The position numbers were made by a program, and so were the translations under genes. This document shows, in pieces, positions 1 through 6,264 of a stretch of DNA of 6,825 nt. The stretch comes from JALZAA01 sp046727755 (GTDB lineage Bacteria > Actinomycetota > Acidimicrobiia > IMCC26256 > JACDBD01): assembly GCA_046727755.1 (NCBI GenBank), contig JBKPDG010000059.1:1-6825 (forward strand), written 5' to 3'. The notes beneath the pieces were generated by a model, which did no database searches, was not told the DNA's origin, and was given only the letters and a program-made list of their open reading frames with translations. Numbering within the stretch: the first letter of the stretch is position 1; every line of letters begins with the position of its first letter.

Positions 1-426
1 CCCGCGGCCGGGGCGGCGCCGGGCCCGGGGGCGACGTCGAGGGGCGGCCGATTTCTCCTGCCGGTCGAGGGCCGCATCGGGAGCGGTTTCGGCCCACGCA
101 CGCACCCGATCTACGGCGGGAGCCGAATGCACACCGGTGTCGACATCGGGGCACCATCAGGCGCGCCGATCAGGGCTGCCGACAGCGGCGTGGTCGTGAT
201 GGCCAGTTGGAACGGCGGCTACGGCAACTGGACGTTGATCGACCACGGCGGTGGGCTCGCGACCGGGTACGGGCATCAGTCCTCGATCGGCGTCTCGAGG
301 GGTCAGCGGGTGAGTCGCGGCGAGGTGATCGGGCGCGTCGGCTCGACGGGAGCGTCGACCGGACCGCACCTCCACTGGGAGGTACGCGTCAACGGCAACC
401 CGGTCAACCCCATGGCCTGGATTTAG
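1..426 (+). CDS. M23 family (LytM-type) metallopeptidase, C-terminal part
   Basis: The reading frame is open from the first base of the window and ends at TAG 424-426, so this is the last 141 residues of a longer protein whose start lies outside. An ATG exists at 127, but it falls inside the peptidase domain and cannot be the real start. A Pro/Gly/Ala-rich linker (residues 1-16) leads into the domain, which opens with the typical LPVEGRIGSGFGPR segment. Zinc and catalytic residues of the M23 family are visible: HxxxD (H44, D48), the YGH motif (H92) and HLHW (H123, H125). Family members are zinc endopeptidases that cut peptidoglycan cross-links, or act as LytM regulators of amidases, outside the membrane. 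All metal ligands are present, so activity is expected. Signal peptide or coiled coil cannot be judged because the N-terminus is missing. Confidence 0.93.
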   Translation, partial: PAAGAAPGPGATSRGGRFLLPVEGRIGSGFGPRTHPIYGGSRMHTGVDIGAPSGAPIRAADSGVVVMASWNGGYGNWTLIDHGGGLATGYGHQSSIGVSRGQRVSRGEVIGRVGSTGASTGPHLHWEVRVNGNPVNPMAWI

Positions 427-440
427 GCCGCATAGCGCAC

Positions 441-454
441 CGAACATCCGTTCG
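441..454. promoter_or_regulatory. LexA (SOS) box upstream of uvrA
   Basis: CGAACATCCGTTCG has perfect 5-bp arms (CGAAC/GTTCG) around a 4-bp spacer. This is the core of the LexA site used in Actinobacteria and Firmicutes; the outer T/A pair of the mycobacterial consensus is not conserved here. It covers the expected -35 region of the uvrA promoter, so bound LexA would block RNA polymerase. uvrA is a classic SOS gene, which fits. Site and position are seen; LexA binding is inferred. Confidence 0.8.
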
Positions 455-472
455 TTCGCCGGCGGTGGCCGG

Positions 473-478
473 TACGAT
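473..478 (+). promoter_or_regulatory. -10 element of uvrA, probably leaderless
   Basis: TACGAT fits the TANNNT -10 consensus and lies six bases before the GTG start at 485. Transcription would therefore start on or next to the start codon. No Shine-Dalgarno sequence is visible before the GTG, consistent with a leaderless mRNA, which is common in Actinobacteria. Confidence 0.6.
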
Positions 479-484
479 GGCGCC

Positions 485-3370
485 GTGGCGGATGCGATCA
501 CGATCCGTGGGGCGCGGGAGCACAACCTCAAGAACGTCGATGTCGAGCTGCCTCGGGATCGGCTGATCGTCTTCACCGGCATCTCGGGCTCGGGGAAGTC
601 GTCGCTGGCGTTCGACACGATCTACGCCGAGGGGCAGCGCCGGTACGTGGAGTCGCTGTCGGCGTACGCACGGCAGTTCCTGGGCCAGATGGACAAGCCG
701 GACGTGGATTTCATCGAAGGTCTCTCGCCGGCGATCTCGATCGACCAGAAGTCGGCATCTCGGAACCCGCGGTCGACGGTCGGCACCATCACCGAGATCT
801 ACGACTACCTGCGGCTCCTGTACGCCCGCATCGGCGTCCCGCACTGCCCGAACTGCGGTCGCGTGATCACTCGCCAGACACCGCAACAGATCGTCGACCG
901 GGTGCTCCAACTCCCCGAGGGCACCCGGTTCCAGGTGCTCGCGCCGGTGGTGCGAGGTCGGAAGGGCGAGTACGAAGGTCTGCTCACCGAGCTGTCCGGG
1001 CAGGGCTTCGCCAGGGCTCGCATCGACGGCGAGGTCGTCGAGCTGTCCGAGTTCCTCCAGCGCAACGCTCGCAAGCGACTGGCCCGTTACGAGCAGCACA
1101 CCATCGAGGTCGTCGTCGACCGCCTGGTTCGGCGCGACGGCATCGAGCGGCGCCTCACCGACTCGCTCGAGACCGCGTTGCGTCTGGCCGCAGGAGTCGC
1201 CGAGGTCGAGATCGTGCCGCGTGAGGGGGAGAAGGAGCACGACGAAGATCGCGAGGTGCTGACCTTCTCGGAGCATCTCGCATGCACGAACTGCGGGCTG
1301 TCGTTCGAGGAGCTCGCGCCCCGCAATTTCTCGTTCAACTCACCATACGGTGCGTGCGAACGGTGCGACGGGCTCGGGACGCGCTACGAGGTCGATCCGG
1401 AGCTCGTCATCAACGACGACGACCTCAGCATCTCCGACGGCGCGATCGCGCCCTGGGCGGGGTTCCGCAGCCAGTACTTCGACCGGGTGCTGGGCGCGGT
1501 GGCGGGCGAGTACGGGTTCTCGGTGGACACGCCGTGGCGGAAGCTGCGCAAGCGCGACAAGCAGGCGGTGCTCCACGGGTCGGGCACGCGAGCCATCCAC
1601 GTCCGGTACCGGAACCGATACGGCCGGCAGCGTTCGTACACGACGCAGTTCGAAGGCGTCGTTCCGTGGCTCGAGCGCCGGCACTCGGAGGCCGAGAGCG
1701 ACCGGGTACGCGAGCAGATCGAGGGGTACATGCGAGAGGTGCCGTGCCCCGCGTGCAACGGCGCACGACTGCGGCCGGCGTCGCTCGCGGTGAAGGTGGG
1801 CGGCGTCAACATCTTCGAGCTCGGTGAGCAGTCGATCGCGAAGGCGGCCGACTTCCTCGGCGCACTCGAGCTCTCCGAGCGCGATCTCATGATTGCCGAA
1901 GCCGTCCTGAAGGAGGTCAACGAGCGGCTGCGCTTCCTGCTCGACGTCGGGCTCGACTACCTGTCCCTGAATCGGTCGTCGGGCACACTGGCCGGGGGAG
2001 AAGCCCAGCGCATCCGACTGGCGTCGCAGATCGGGAGCGGGCTCGTCGGTGTCCTCTACGTGCTCGACGAGCCGTCGATCGGCCTGCACCAGCGGGACAA
2101 CCAGCGTCTCGTCGACACACTGATGCGGTTGCGCGAGCTGGGGAACACGGTCGTCGTGGTCGAGCACGACGAGGAGACGATCCGGGTCGCGGATCAGATC
2201 GTCGACATCGGCCCGGGTGCCGGTGAGCACGGCGGGGAGATCGTGGTGTCGGGGTCGCTCGACGACGTGATCGCCGCCCCGCGGTCGATCACGGGTCAAT
2301 ACCTGTCGGGGAAGCAGTCGATCCCGGTGCCGGAGATGCGCCGGCAGCCGGGTGAGGCGTGGCTCACTGTGCGCGACGCCCGCGAGCACAACTTGCAGAA
2401 CATCGACGTCGAATTCCCGCTCGGGTGCTTCATCACGATCACGGGCGTGAGCGGGAGCGGCAAGTCGACGTTGGTGAACGACATCCTCTACCACGCGTTG
2501 ATGCAGAAGGTGTACCGGTCTCGCACGGTCCCGGGTCGCCACAAGACGATCGAAGGAACCGAGCTCATCGACAAGGTCATCAACATCGACCAGTCGCCGA
2601 TCGGCCGAACCCCCCGGTCGAACCCGGCCACGTACACGGGCGTGTTCGACAAGATCCGGTCGCTGTTCGCGTCGAGCCTCGAAGCGAAGGTGCGCGGCTA
2701 CCAGCCGGGCCGGTTCTCGTTCAACGTCAAGGGCGGGCGCTGTGAGGCATGCTCCGGTGACGGGACGATCAAGATCGAGATGCACTTCCTCCCCGACGTC
2801 TACGTCCCCTGCGAGGTGTGCAAGGGCGCCCGCTACAACCGCGACACGCTGGACGTCACGTTCAAGAACAAGAACATCGCCGAGGTCCTCGACCTTTCGA
2901 TCGAGGAGGCACTGGAGTTCTTCAAGAACCAGCCGACGATCGCCCGCCAGCTTCAGACGCTGTTCGACGTGGGGCTCGGGTACGTGCGGCTCGGCCAGCC
3001 CGCGCCGACGCTGTCGGGGGGTGAGGCGCAACGGGTGAAGCTGGCGTCGGAGCTCGGGAAGCGGGCGACGGGCCGGACCGTGTACATGCTCGACGAACCG
3101 ACCACCGGCCTCCATTTCGACGACGTCAAGCGGCTGCTCGGCGTGCTCTCCCGGCTCGTCGAGGGAGGCAACACGGTGATCGTGATCGAGCACAACCTCG
3201 ACGTCGTGAAGTCCGCCGATTGGATCATCGACCTCGGGCCCGAGGGCGGCGATGCCGGGGGGCTCGTCGTGGCCGAAGGCCCGCCCGAGCACGTCGCGAA
3301 GACGCCCGACAGCTACACCGGCAGGTTCCTCGCCCCGATCCTCGGTCTCGAGGACGACGCCGTCGCGTGA
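485..3370 (+). CDS. uvrA: UvrA, excinuclease ABC subunit A
   Basis: Damage-sensing ATPase of nucleotide excision repair; a dimer scans DNA with UvrB and loads it at bulky lesions. The 961 residues match the usual family length. There are two ABC ATPase modules: Walker A at 32-39 (GISGSGKS) and 654-661 (GVSGSGKS), signatures at 502-508 (LAGGEAQ) and 843-849 (LSGGEAQ), and Walker B with catalytic Glu at 523-535 and 865-877 (LDEPTTGLH). Zinc modules are intact: C267/C270 with C291/C294, and C753/C756 with C776/C779; C121/C124 and C421/C424 likely make the third site. The start is GTG at 485, giving MADAITIRGAREHNLKN as in other UvrAs. An SOS box and a leaderless-type -10 lie directly upstream. 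The only oddity is Ala in place of the usual Ser in the first ABC signature. The gene converges with the nucleotidyltransferase gene 20 bp downstream. Confidence 0.98.
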   Translation: MADAITIRGAREHNLKNVDVELPRDRLIVFTGISGSGKSSLAFDTIYAEGQRRYVESLSAYARQFLGQMDKPDVDFIEGLSPAISIDQKSASRNPRSTVGTITEIYDYLRLLYARIGVPHCPNCGRVITRQTPQQIVDRVLQLPEGTRFQVLAPVVRGRKGEYEGLLTELSGQGFARARIDGEVVELSEFLQRNARKRLARYEQHTIEVVVDRLVRRDGIERRLTDSLETALRLAAGVAEVEIVPREGEKEHDEDREVLTFSEHLACTNCGLSFEELAPRNFSFNSPYGACERCDGLGTRYEVDPELVINDDDLSISDGAIAPWAGFRSQYFDRVLGAVAGEYGFSVDTPWRKLRKRDKQAVLHGSGTRAIHVRYRNRYGRQRSYTTQFEGVVPWLERRHSEAESDRVREQIEGYMREVPCPACNGARLRPASLAVKVGGVNIFELGEQSIAKAADFLGALELSERDLMIAEAVLKEVNERLRFLLDVGLDYLSLNRSSGTLAGGEAQRIRLASQIGSGLVGVLYVLDEPSIGLHQRDNQRLVDTLMRLRELGNTVVVVEHDEETIRVADQIVDIGPGAGEHGGEIVVSGSLDDVIAAPRSITGQYLSGKQSIPVPEMRRQPGEAWLTVRDAREHNLQNIDVEFPLGCFITITGVSGSGKSTLVNDILYHALMQKVYRSRTVPGRHKTIEGTELIDKVINIDQSPIGRTPRSNPATYTGVFDKIRSLFASSLEAKVRGYQPGRFSFNVKGGRCEACSGDGTIKIEMHFLPDVYVPCEVCKGARYNRDTLDVTFKNKNIAEVLDLSIEEALEFFKNQPTIARQLQTLFDVGLGYVRLGQPAPTLSGGEAQRVKLASELGKRATGRTVYMLDEPTTGLHFDDVKRLLGVLSRLVEGGNTVIVIEHNLDVVKSADWIIDLGPEGGDAGGLVVAEGPPEHVAKTPDSYTGRFLAPILGLEDDAVA

Positions 3371-3380
3371 GAGGCGCCGA

Positions 3381-3409
3381 GAAGCGCTGTCTAACGCTGG
3401 ACGCGCTTC
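3381..3409. terminator. Hairpin at the uvrA / nucleotidyltransferase convergent junction
   Basis: GAAGCGC (3381-3387) pairs perfectly with GCGCTTC (3403-3409). The stem continues after one bulged T with GTC (3389-3391) and GAC (3400-3402), giving ten pairs around an 8-nt loop. It starts 10 bp after the uvrA stop and overlaps the last codons of the opposing gene. No long T-tract follows on either side, so it would be a weak or T-less bidirectional terminator; that role is inferred from position. Confidence 0.45.
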
Positions 3410-3897
3410 GCGATCTCGTCCTGCAGGGCGTAGAGGATCGGGAGCGTGGCGCGATCCTTCGGCCGGTTGGCAGCTTCCTTCGAGCGGATGATGTCGGCGA
3501 GCGACGCGACGCGCACCACGGACCCGTCGATCTCCATCTGGGTCGCGCCTCGGGCGAGGTCCTCGTACCCGTGGCTCGCCACGGGCTGGAAGGCGATGTC
3601 GAAGTCGCCGAACCGCGTGGAGAGGTTCACGAGCTGTGTGCGCTTGAGGAAGTCGGCATCGGCCGGGAACGGGATACCCCCGGGCTCCGTCTCCGTCCGG
3701 ATCTGCGCGTCAAACTCGTGCAGTGCCGCCGCCAGGCGTTCGAGGTTTTCGGGCGACGGGTCGGGGCAGATGTCCGCGTCGTTCGTGAGCGCAGAGGAGC
3801 CATGCAGCGTCGCCGCGAGGCCGCCGATGAGCACGTACTCCACAGCATGGCGCGAGAGCACGTCGAAGATCTCCTGGGGCTGGAGCGGCTCAGGCAC
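3391..3897 (-). CDS. Small nucleotidyltransferase-fold protein (AbiEii/MenT-like), candidate toxin
   Basis: This 168-residue protein starts at GTG (3897-3895), with GAGG six bases upstream. It has the minimal polymerase-beta-type nucleotidyltransferase signature: GG at 25-26, then D40 and D42 in TNDADI, and a third carboxylate D100 in FGDFDIAF. The C-terminal segment RSKEAANRPKDR (138-149) resembles the Lys/Arg/Asp motif of AbiEii-like proteins. Such enzymes transfer nucleotides to RNA or protein; several (AbiEii, MenT) are toxins that modify tRNA. The start codon lies inside the end of the upstream XRE regulator gene (8-bp overlap), so the two are co-transcribed and translationally coupled. 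The order, regulator first, matches antitoxin-toxin operons. The alternative role, an MNT-type antitoxin, is less likely because no HEPN partner is present. Fold is well supported; toxicity and substrate are inferred. Confidence 0.82.
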   Translation of the reverse strand: MPEPLQPQEIFDVLSRHAVEYVLIGGLAATLHGSSALTNDADICPDPSPENLERLAAALHEFDAQIRTETEPGGIPFPADADFLKRTQLVNLSTRFGDFDIAFQPVASHGYEDLARGATQMEIDGSVVRVASLADIIRSKEAANRPKDRATLPILYALQDEIAKRVQR

Positions 3898-4255
3898 GCG
3901 CTGCCTCGCGCTCGACCGGTCGGGCCCGGGCCCGGAGCTTCGAGACGTTCCGCACCGACTCGAGCCGCGCTGCCGGCGTCATCGCCAGGTTCTCGCGAAT
4001 CTGCGCCCGGTCCACGTCGTCGAGCCGGCGGAACGTCACGTCGGCCTCGAAGCCGCATGCCTCGAGGATCCGAGCGAGGGTGTCGACGCGGGGAGTGTCA
4101 CGATCCCGCTCCCAGTTCGAGACGGCGGACTGCGTCGTGCCGAGGCGGCGGGCGAGCTCAGCCTGCGTCAGGCCGCCCAGGCGGCGAGCCTCACGGATGA
4201 GACGGCCGCTTCCCAAAGTGCCGAGCGTGAGTCGGTCGGGTCTGTCGTTCGCCAT
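3890..4255 (-). CDS. XRE-family helix-turn-helix regulator, candidate antitoxin
   Basis: DNA-binding protein of 121 residues. The Cro/C1-type HTH spans about residues 19-70: scaffold helix QAELARRLG (31-39), recognition helix TTQSAVSNWERD (40-51), and the usual P55 and L60 that close the domain. A C-terminal tail (about 79-121) with NLAMTPAARLESVRN is predicted to be helical and is the likely partner-binding part. I chose the second of two in-frame ATGs (4255-4253) because a TAGCAT -10 ends six bases before it; starting at 4261 would add two residues, Met-Arg. The gene overlaps the downstream nucleotidyltransferase by 8 bp. A palindromic element covers its promoter, which suggests autorepression, alone or with its partner. 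HTH assignment is firm; the antitoxin role is inferred from the arrangement. Confidence 0.9.
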   Translation of the reverse strand: MANDRPDRLTLGTLGSGRLIREARRLGGLTQAELARRLGTTQSAVSNWERDRDTPRVDTLARILEACGFEADVTFRRLDDVDRAQIRENLAMTPAARLESVRNVSKLRARARPVEREAARA

Positions 4256-4257
4256 GC

Positions 4258-4277
4258 GCATATGCTAGCCCATATGC
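4258..4277. promoter_or_regulatory. Palindromic operator candidate and -10 of the XRE operon
   Basis: GCATATG (4258-4264) and CATATGC (4271-4277) form a perfect 7-bp inverted repeat around CTAGCC. Each arm contains the palindrome CATATG, and the copies are 12 bp apart, about one helical turn. The repeat covers the minus-strand -10 TAGCAT (4267-4262), so a dimeric XRE protein bound here would block its own promoter. Sequence is seen; binding is inferred. Confidence 0.5.
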
Positions 4278-4299
4278 CATATCTATCTATCCATATATC
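4278..4299 (+). promoter_or_regulatory. AT-rich promoter region of the methyltransferase gene
   Basis: Three TATC units (4280-4291) are followed by CATATATC. TATATC (4294-4299) is the best -10 candidate, 12 bp before the ATG at 4312; this would give a leader of only a few bases. No Shine-Dalgarno sequence is visible. The promoter would share the divergent region with the XRE operon, so the regulator could affect both genes. Confidence 0.3.
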
Positions 4300-4311
4300 G
4301 ACCCCCTGGCC

Positions 4312-5028
4312 ATGAGCACGGATCCCTGGGAGCGGCACGCGGGCTGGTGGCAGGAGAAGTTCACCGCCGGCGTCGACCCCGAATACGAGGAGCAGCTTCT
4401 CCCGCTGGTGGACGAGCACCTCGCCGGCTCGACCCGGGTGCTCGACCTCGGGTGCGGCGAAGGGCAGGTGGCGCGGCGCATTGCCGCGCTCGGCGCCGAG
4501 GTCGTCGGCATCGACCCGACCGTGGGGCAGCTCGCGACGGCCCGGGCCCGGGCCGGCGGCCCGGTCTACGCGCGGGCCGGCGCGGAGGCGATGCCCCTGC
4601 GAGCCGGATCCTTCGACGCCGTCGTGTCGTGTCTCGTGTTCGAGCACCTCGACCCGTTCGAGCCCGCGGTCGCCGAGACGGCGCGTGTCCTCGCGCCCGG
4701 CGGCCGGTTCGTGCTGTTCCTGAATCACCCGCTCCTCCAGGCACCCGGCAGCGGCTGGGTGATCGACCACATCCTCGACGAGCAGTACTGGCGCGTCGGT
4801 ACCTACCTGCCCGACGACGTCGCGATGGAGGAGGTCGCGCCCGGCGTCGACCTGCCGTTCATGCACCGGGCGCTGCATCGCTACGTGAACGAGCTCGCCG
4901 CCCACGGCCTCCTGATCGAGCACGTCGACGAGCCGCCGCCCGCGGCCGGCCTGGTTGCACGAGTCCCTGAGTACAAGGACGCGGCGACGATCCCGCGGCT
5001 GTTGCTTCTGGTGACGAGGAAGCGATGA
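4312..5028 (+). CDS. Class I SAM-dependent methyltransferase (Methyltransf_11 type)
   Basis: A 238-residue soluble Rossmann-fold methyltransferase. Motif I VLDLGCGEG (43-51) binds S-adenosylmethionine. The acidic residue D68 in GIDPT (66-70) would hold the ribose hydroxyls. FDAVVSCLVFEHLD (101-114) is the post-motif region typical of UbiE/Methyltransf_11 enzymes, and LAPGGRFVLFLNHP (127-140) is motif III. A Trp/Tyr-containing insert at about 140-185 probably shapes the substrate pocket. The start is ATG 4312, the first Met before a conserved-looking amphipathic N-terminus; no ribosome-binding site is evident. It is a stand-alone gene, divergent from the XRE operon and convergent with nadA 20 bp downstream, so context gives no substrate. 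A small-molecule substrate is typical of the family; nothing here identifies it. Confidence 0.9.
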   Translation: MSTDPWERHAGWWQEKFTAGVDPEYEEQLLPLVDEHLAGSTRVLDLGCGEGQVARRIAALGAEVVGIDPTVGQLATARARAGGPVYARAGAEAMPLRAGSFDAVVSCLVFEHLDPFEPAVAETARVLAPGGRFVLFLNHPLLQAPGSGWVIDHILDEQYWRVGTYLPDDVAMEEVAPGVDLPFMHRALHRYVNELAAHGLLIEHVDEPPPAAGLVARVPEYKDAATIPRLLLLVTRKR

Positions 5029-5042
5029 CCCGCAAGCGCGGG
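5029..5042. terminator. Small hairpin between the methyltransferase gene and nadA
   Basis: CCCGC (5029-5033) pairs with GCGGG (5038-5042) around an AAGC loop. It begins directly after the methyltransferase stop codon and fills most of the 20-bp gap before the nadA stop. No T-tract follows, so a terminator role rests on position only. Confidence 0.35.
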
Positions 5043-5048
5043 AACGCG

Positions 5049-6173
5049 TCAGTCGACCTTCGCCGGCGCCGTCGGCGCGCCGGGCAGATCGAGCATCCGT
5101 TGCAGCGCCACGCGCGCCCACTCCGCCGTGCGCTCGTCGACGACAACCTGGTTGACCAGCTCGCCGCGGGCGAGCGCCTCCAGGCACCATGCGAGGTGTG
5201 GGCCGTCGATTCGGAACATCGTCGAGCACGGGCAGATGAGCGGGTCGAGCGACACGACGGTCTTGTCGGAATGCTCCTCCGCCATCCGCTGCACCATGTG
5301 GATCTCGGTGCCGACGGCGAGCACCGAGCCGGCCGGCGCGGCCTCGACCCACTCGAGGATCCGTTCCGTCGACCCGACGCGGTCCGCGAGCCCGACGACC
5401 TCGTGCGCGCACTCGGGGTGCACGATCACCTCGCCCGTCGGGTGCTCGGCCCGGAATGCTTCGACATGCTCCGTGCGGAACCGCTGGTGAACGGAGCAGT
5501 GGCCCTTCCACAGTAGGAAGGTCGCATCCTTGACGTCGCGCTCGTCGAGGCCGCCGAGGTCGTGGCGCGGGTTCCACACGCGCATGTCCGCCTCGTCGAA
5601 GCCCATGTCGTAGCCCGTGTTGCGGCCAAGGTGCTGGTCGGGGAAGAACAGGACCTTGTCACCACGTGCCAGGGCCGAATCGAGGATGGCCCGTGCGTTC
5701 GAGCTCGTGCACACGGCGCCACCGTGCTCGCCGACGAACGCCTTCAACGCTGCCGACGAGTTCATGTATGTGATCGGCACGATCCGCTCGACGTCGGTGA
5801 CGCCGGCGAGCGACTCCCAGCACTCTTCGACCTGGTCCAGGTCGGCCATGTCGGCCATGGAGCAGCCTGCGTTCAGGTCCGGGAGCACGACGCGCTGGTG
5901 GTCGCCCGTCAGGATGTCGGCGGATTCGGCCATGAAGTGCACGCCGCAGAAGACGATGTCGGTGGCCTGGTCGTTGTCGGCCGCGAATCGGGCGAGCTTG
6001 AACGAGTCGCCGCGCGCGTCGGCCCATTTGATGACCTCGGGGCGCTGATAGTGGTGCCCGAGGATGAGCAGCTTCGCGCCGAGCGCAGCCTTCGCGTCGC
6101 CGATCCACTCGTCGAGCTCGTCGGGGGACGCGAGGGTGTAGCGGTCCGGCAGGAGGGACTGGAGTCGCAACAT
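5049..6173 (-). CDS. nadA: Quinolinate synthase NadA
   Basis: NadA condenses iminoaspartate with dihydroxyacetone phosphate to quinolinate, the precursor of NAD+, using an oxygen-sensitive [4Fe-4S] cluster in the cytoplasm. The 374-residue protein shows GHHYQ (39-43), the cluster ligand C104 in NAGCSMAD, YMNSSAALKA (136-145), TSSNA (156-160), the second ligand C226 in KGHCSVH, and the third in CPCSTMF (C316, or C314). The frame is open to GTG at 6290, which would add 39 residues, but these are Gly/Pro-rich, unlike NadA, and are encoded by the structured leader. ATG 6173 is preferred: AAAGGGA lies 8 bases upstream and MLRLQSLLPDRYT is a normal NadA beginning. nadB and nadC, the usual partners, are not in the window. 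Regulation is probably by the NAD+-I-like leader RNA. Confidence 0.96.
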   Translation of the reverse strand: MLRLQSLLPDRYTLASPDELDEWIGDAKAALGAKLLILGHHYQRPEVIKWADARGDSFKLARFAADNDQATDIVFCGVHFMAESADILTGDHQRVVLPDLNAGCSMADMADLDQVEECWESLAGVTDVERIVPITYMNSSAALKAFVGEHGGAVCTSSNARAILDSALARGDKVLFFPDQHLGRNTGYDMGFDEADMRVWNPRHDLGGLDERDVKDATFLLWKGHCSVHQRFRTEHVEAFRAEHPTGEVIVHPECAHEVVGLADRVGSTERILEWVEAAPAGSVLAVGTEIHMVQRMAEEHSDKTVVSLDPLICPCSTMFRIDGPHLAWCLEALARGELVNQVVVDERTAEWARVALQRMLDLPGAPTAPAKVD

Positions 6174-6180
6174 GGGTGTG

Positions 6181-6193
6181 ATCCCTTTCGGGA
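6181..6193 (-). promoter_or_regulatory. Hairpin that masks the nadA ribosome-binding site
   Basis: On the minus strand UCCC (6193-6190) pairs with GGGA (6185-6182) around a GAAA tetraloop of the GNRA type. The Shine-Dalgarno core AAGGG is in the loop and 3' strand, about 8-9 bases before the nadA ATG. The hairpin follows the aptamer outer stem with no spacer, so the two helices could stack. This looks like the expression platform of a translational switch. Confidence 0.55.
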
Positions 6194-6257
6194 AGCCCCG
6201 GTTCTGGCCGGCGGGGACAGCCTGGTCGCCCACCGCGGGGTTGTCGGCCCCGGGACT
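6194..6257 (-). ncRNA. Candidate NAD+-I (nadA motif) riboswitch aptamer in the nadA leader
   Basis: Read on the minus strand, the leader forms nested helices. The outer stem has 8 pairs (6257-6250 with 6201-6194, one G-U). After a 4-nt AGAA bulge on the 3' side comes P1, GGCCG/CGGCC (6249-6245 with 6210-6206). Then an 8-nt 5' bulge ACAACCCC (6244-6237) and P2, GCGG/CCGC (6236-6233 with 6214-6211). The apical part carries GGG (6231-6229) and GGCUG (6222-6218). P1, the ACAACCCC bulge, P2, a following GGG and a GGC-G element are the arrangement I remember for domain 1 of the NAD+-I riboswitch, which controls nadA. Position before nadA and the adjacent ribosome-binding-site hairpin support this. 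The match is from memory and not scored against a covariance model; only one of the usual two domains is recognisable. Confidence 0.65.
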
Positions 6258-6264
6258 GATATGT

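Noticed and set aside
1340..3292. Long minus-strand open frame (650 codons) opposite uvrA
   Set aside because: It is the antisense shadow of a highly conserved UvrA gene in GC-rich DNA; its translation is Arg/Asp/Leu-rich without recognisable motifs.
3220..4200. Plus-strand frame (326 codons) opposite the XRE/nucleotidyltransferase operon
   Set aside because: It overlaps the uvrA end and is the antisense of two genes with clear domain motifs; the translation is low-complexity Arg-rich.
4280..4291. TATC tandem repeat as a phase-variation tract
   Set aside because: Only three units are present, too few for slippage, and the AT-rich promoter explains the composition.
5025..5516. Plus-strand frame starting with an ATGA overlap at the methyltransferase stop
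   Set aside because: The overlap suggests coupling, but the frame runs antisense through nadA and the product is Arg-rich and featureless.
4168..5577. Minus-strand open frame (469 codons) across the methyltransferase gene and the nadA end
   Set aside because: It overlaps three well-supported genes in other frames and its translation is Arg/Gly-rich with no domain.
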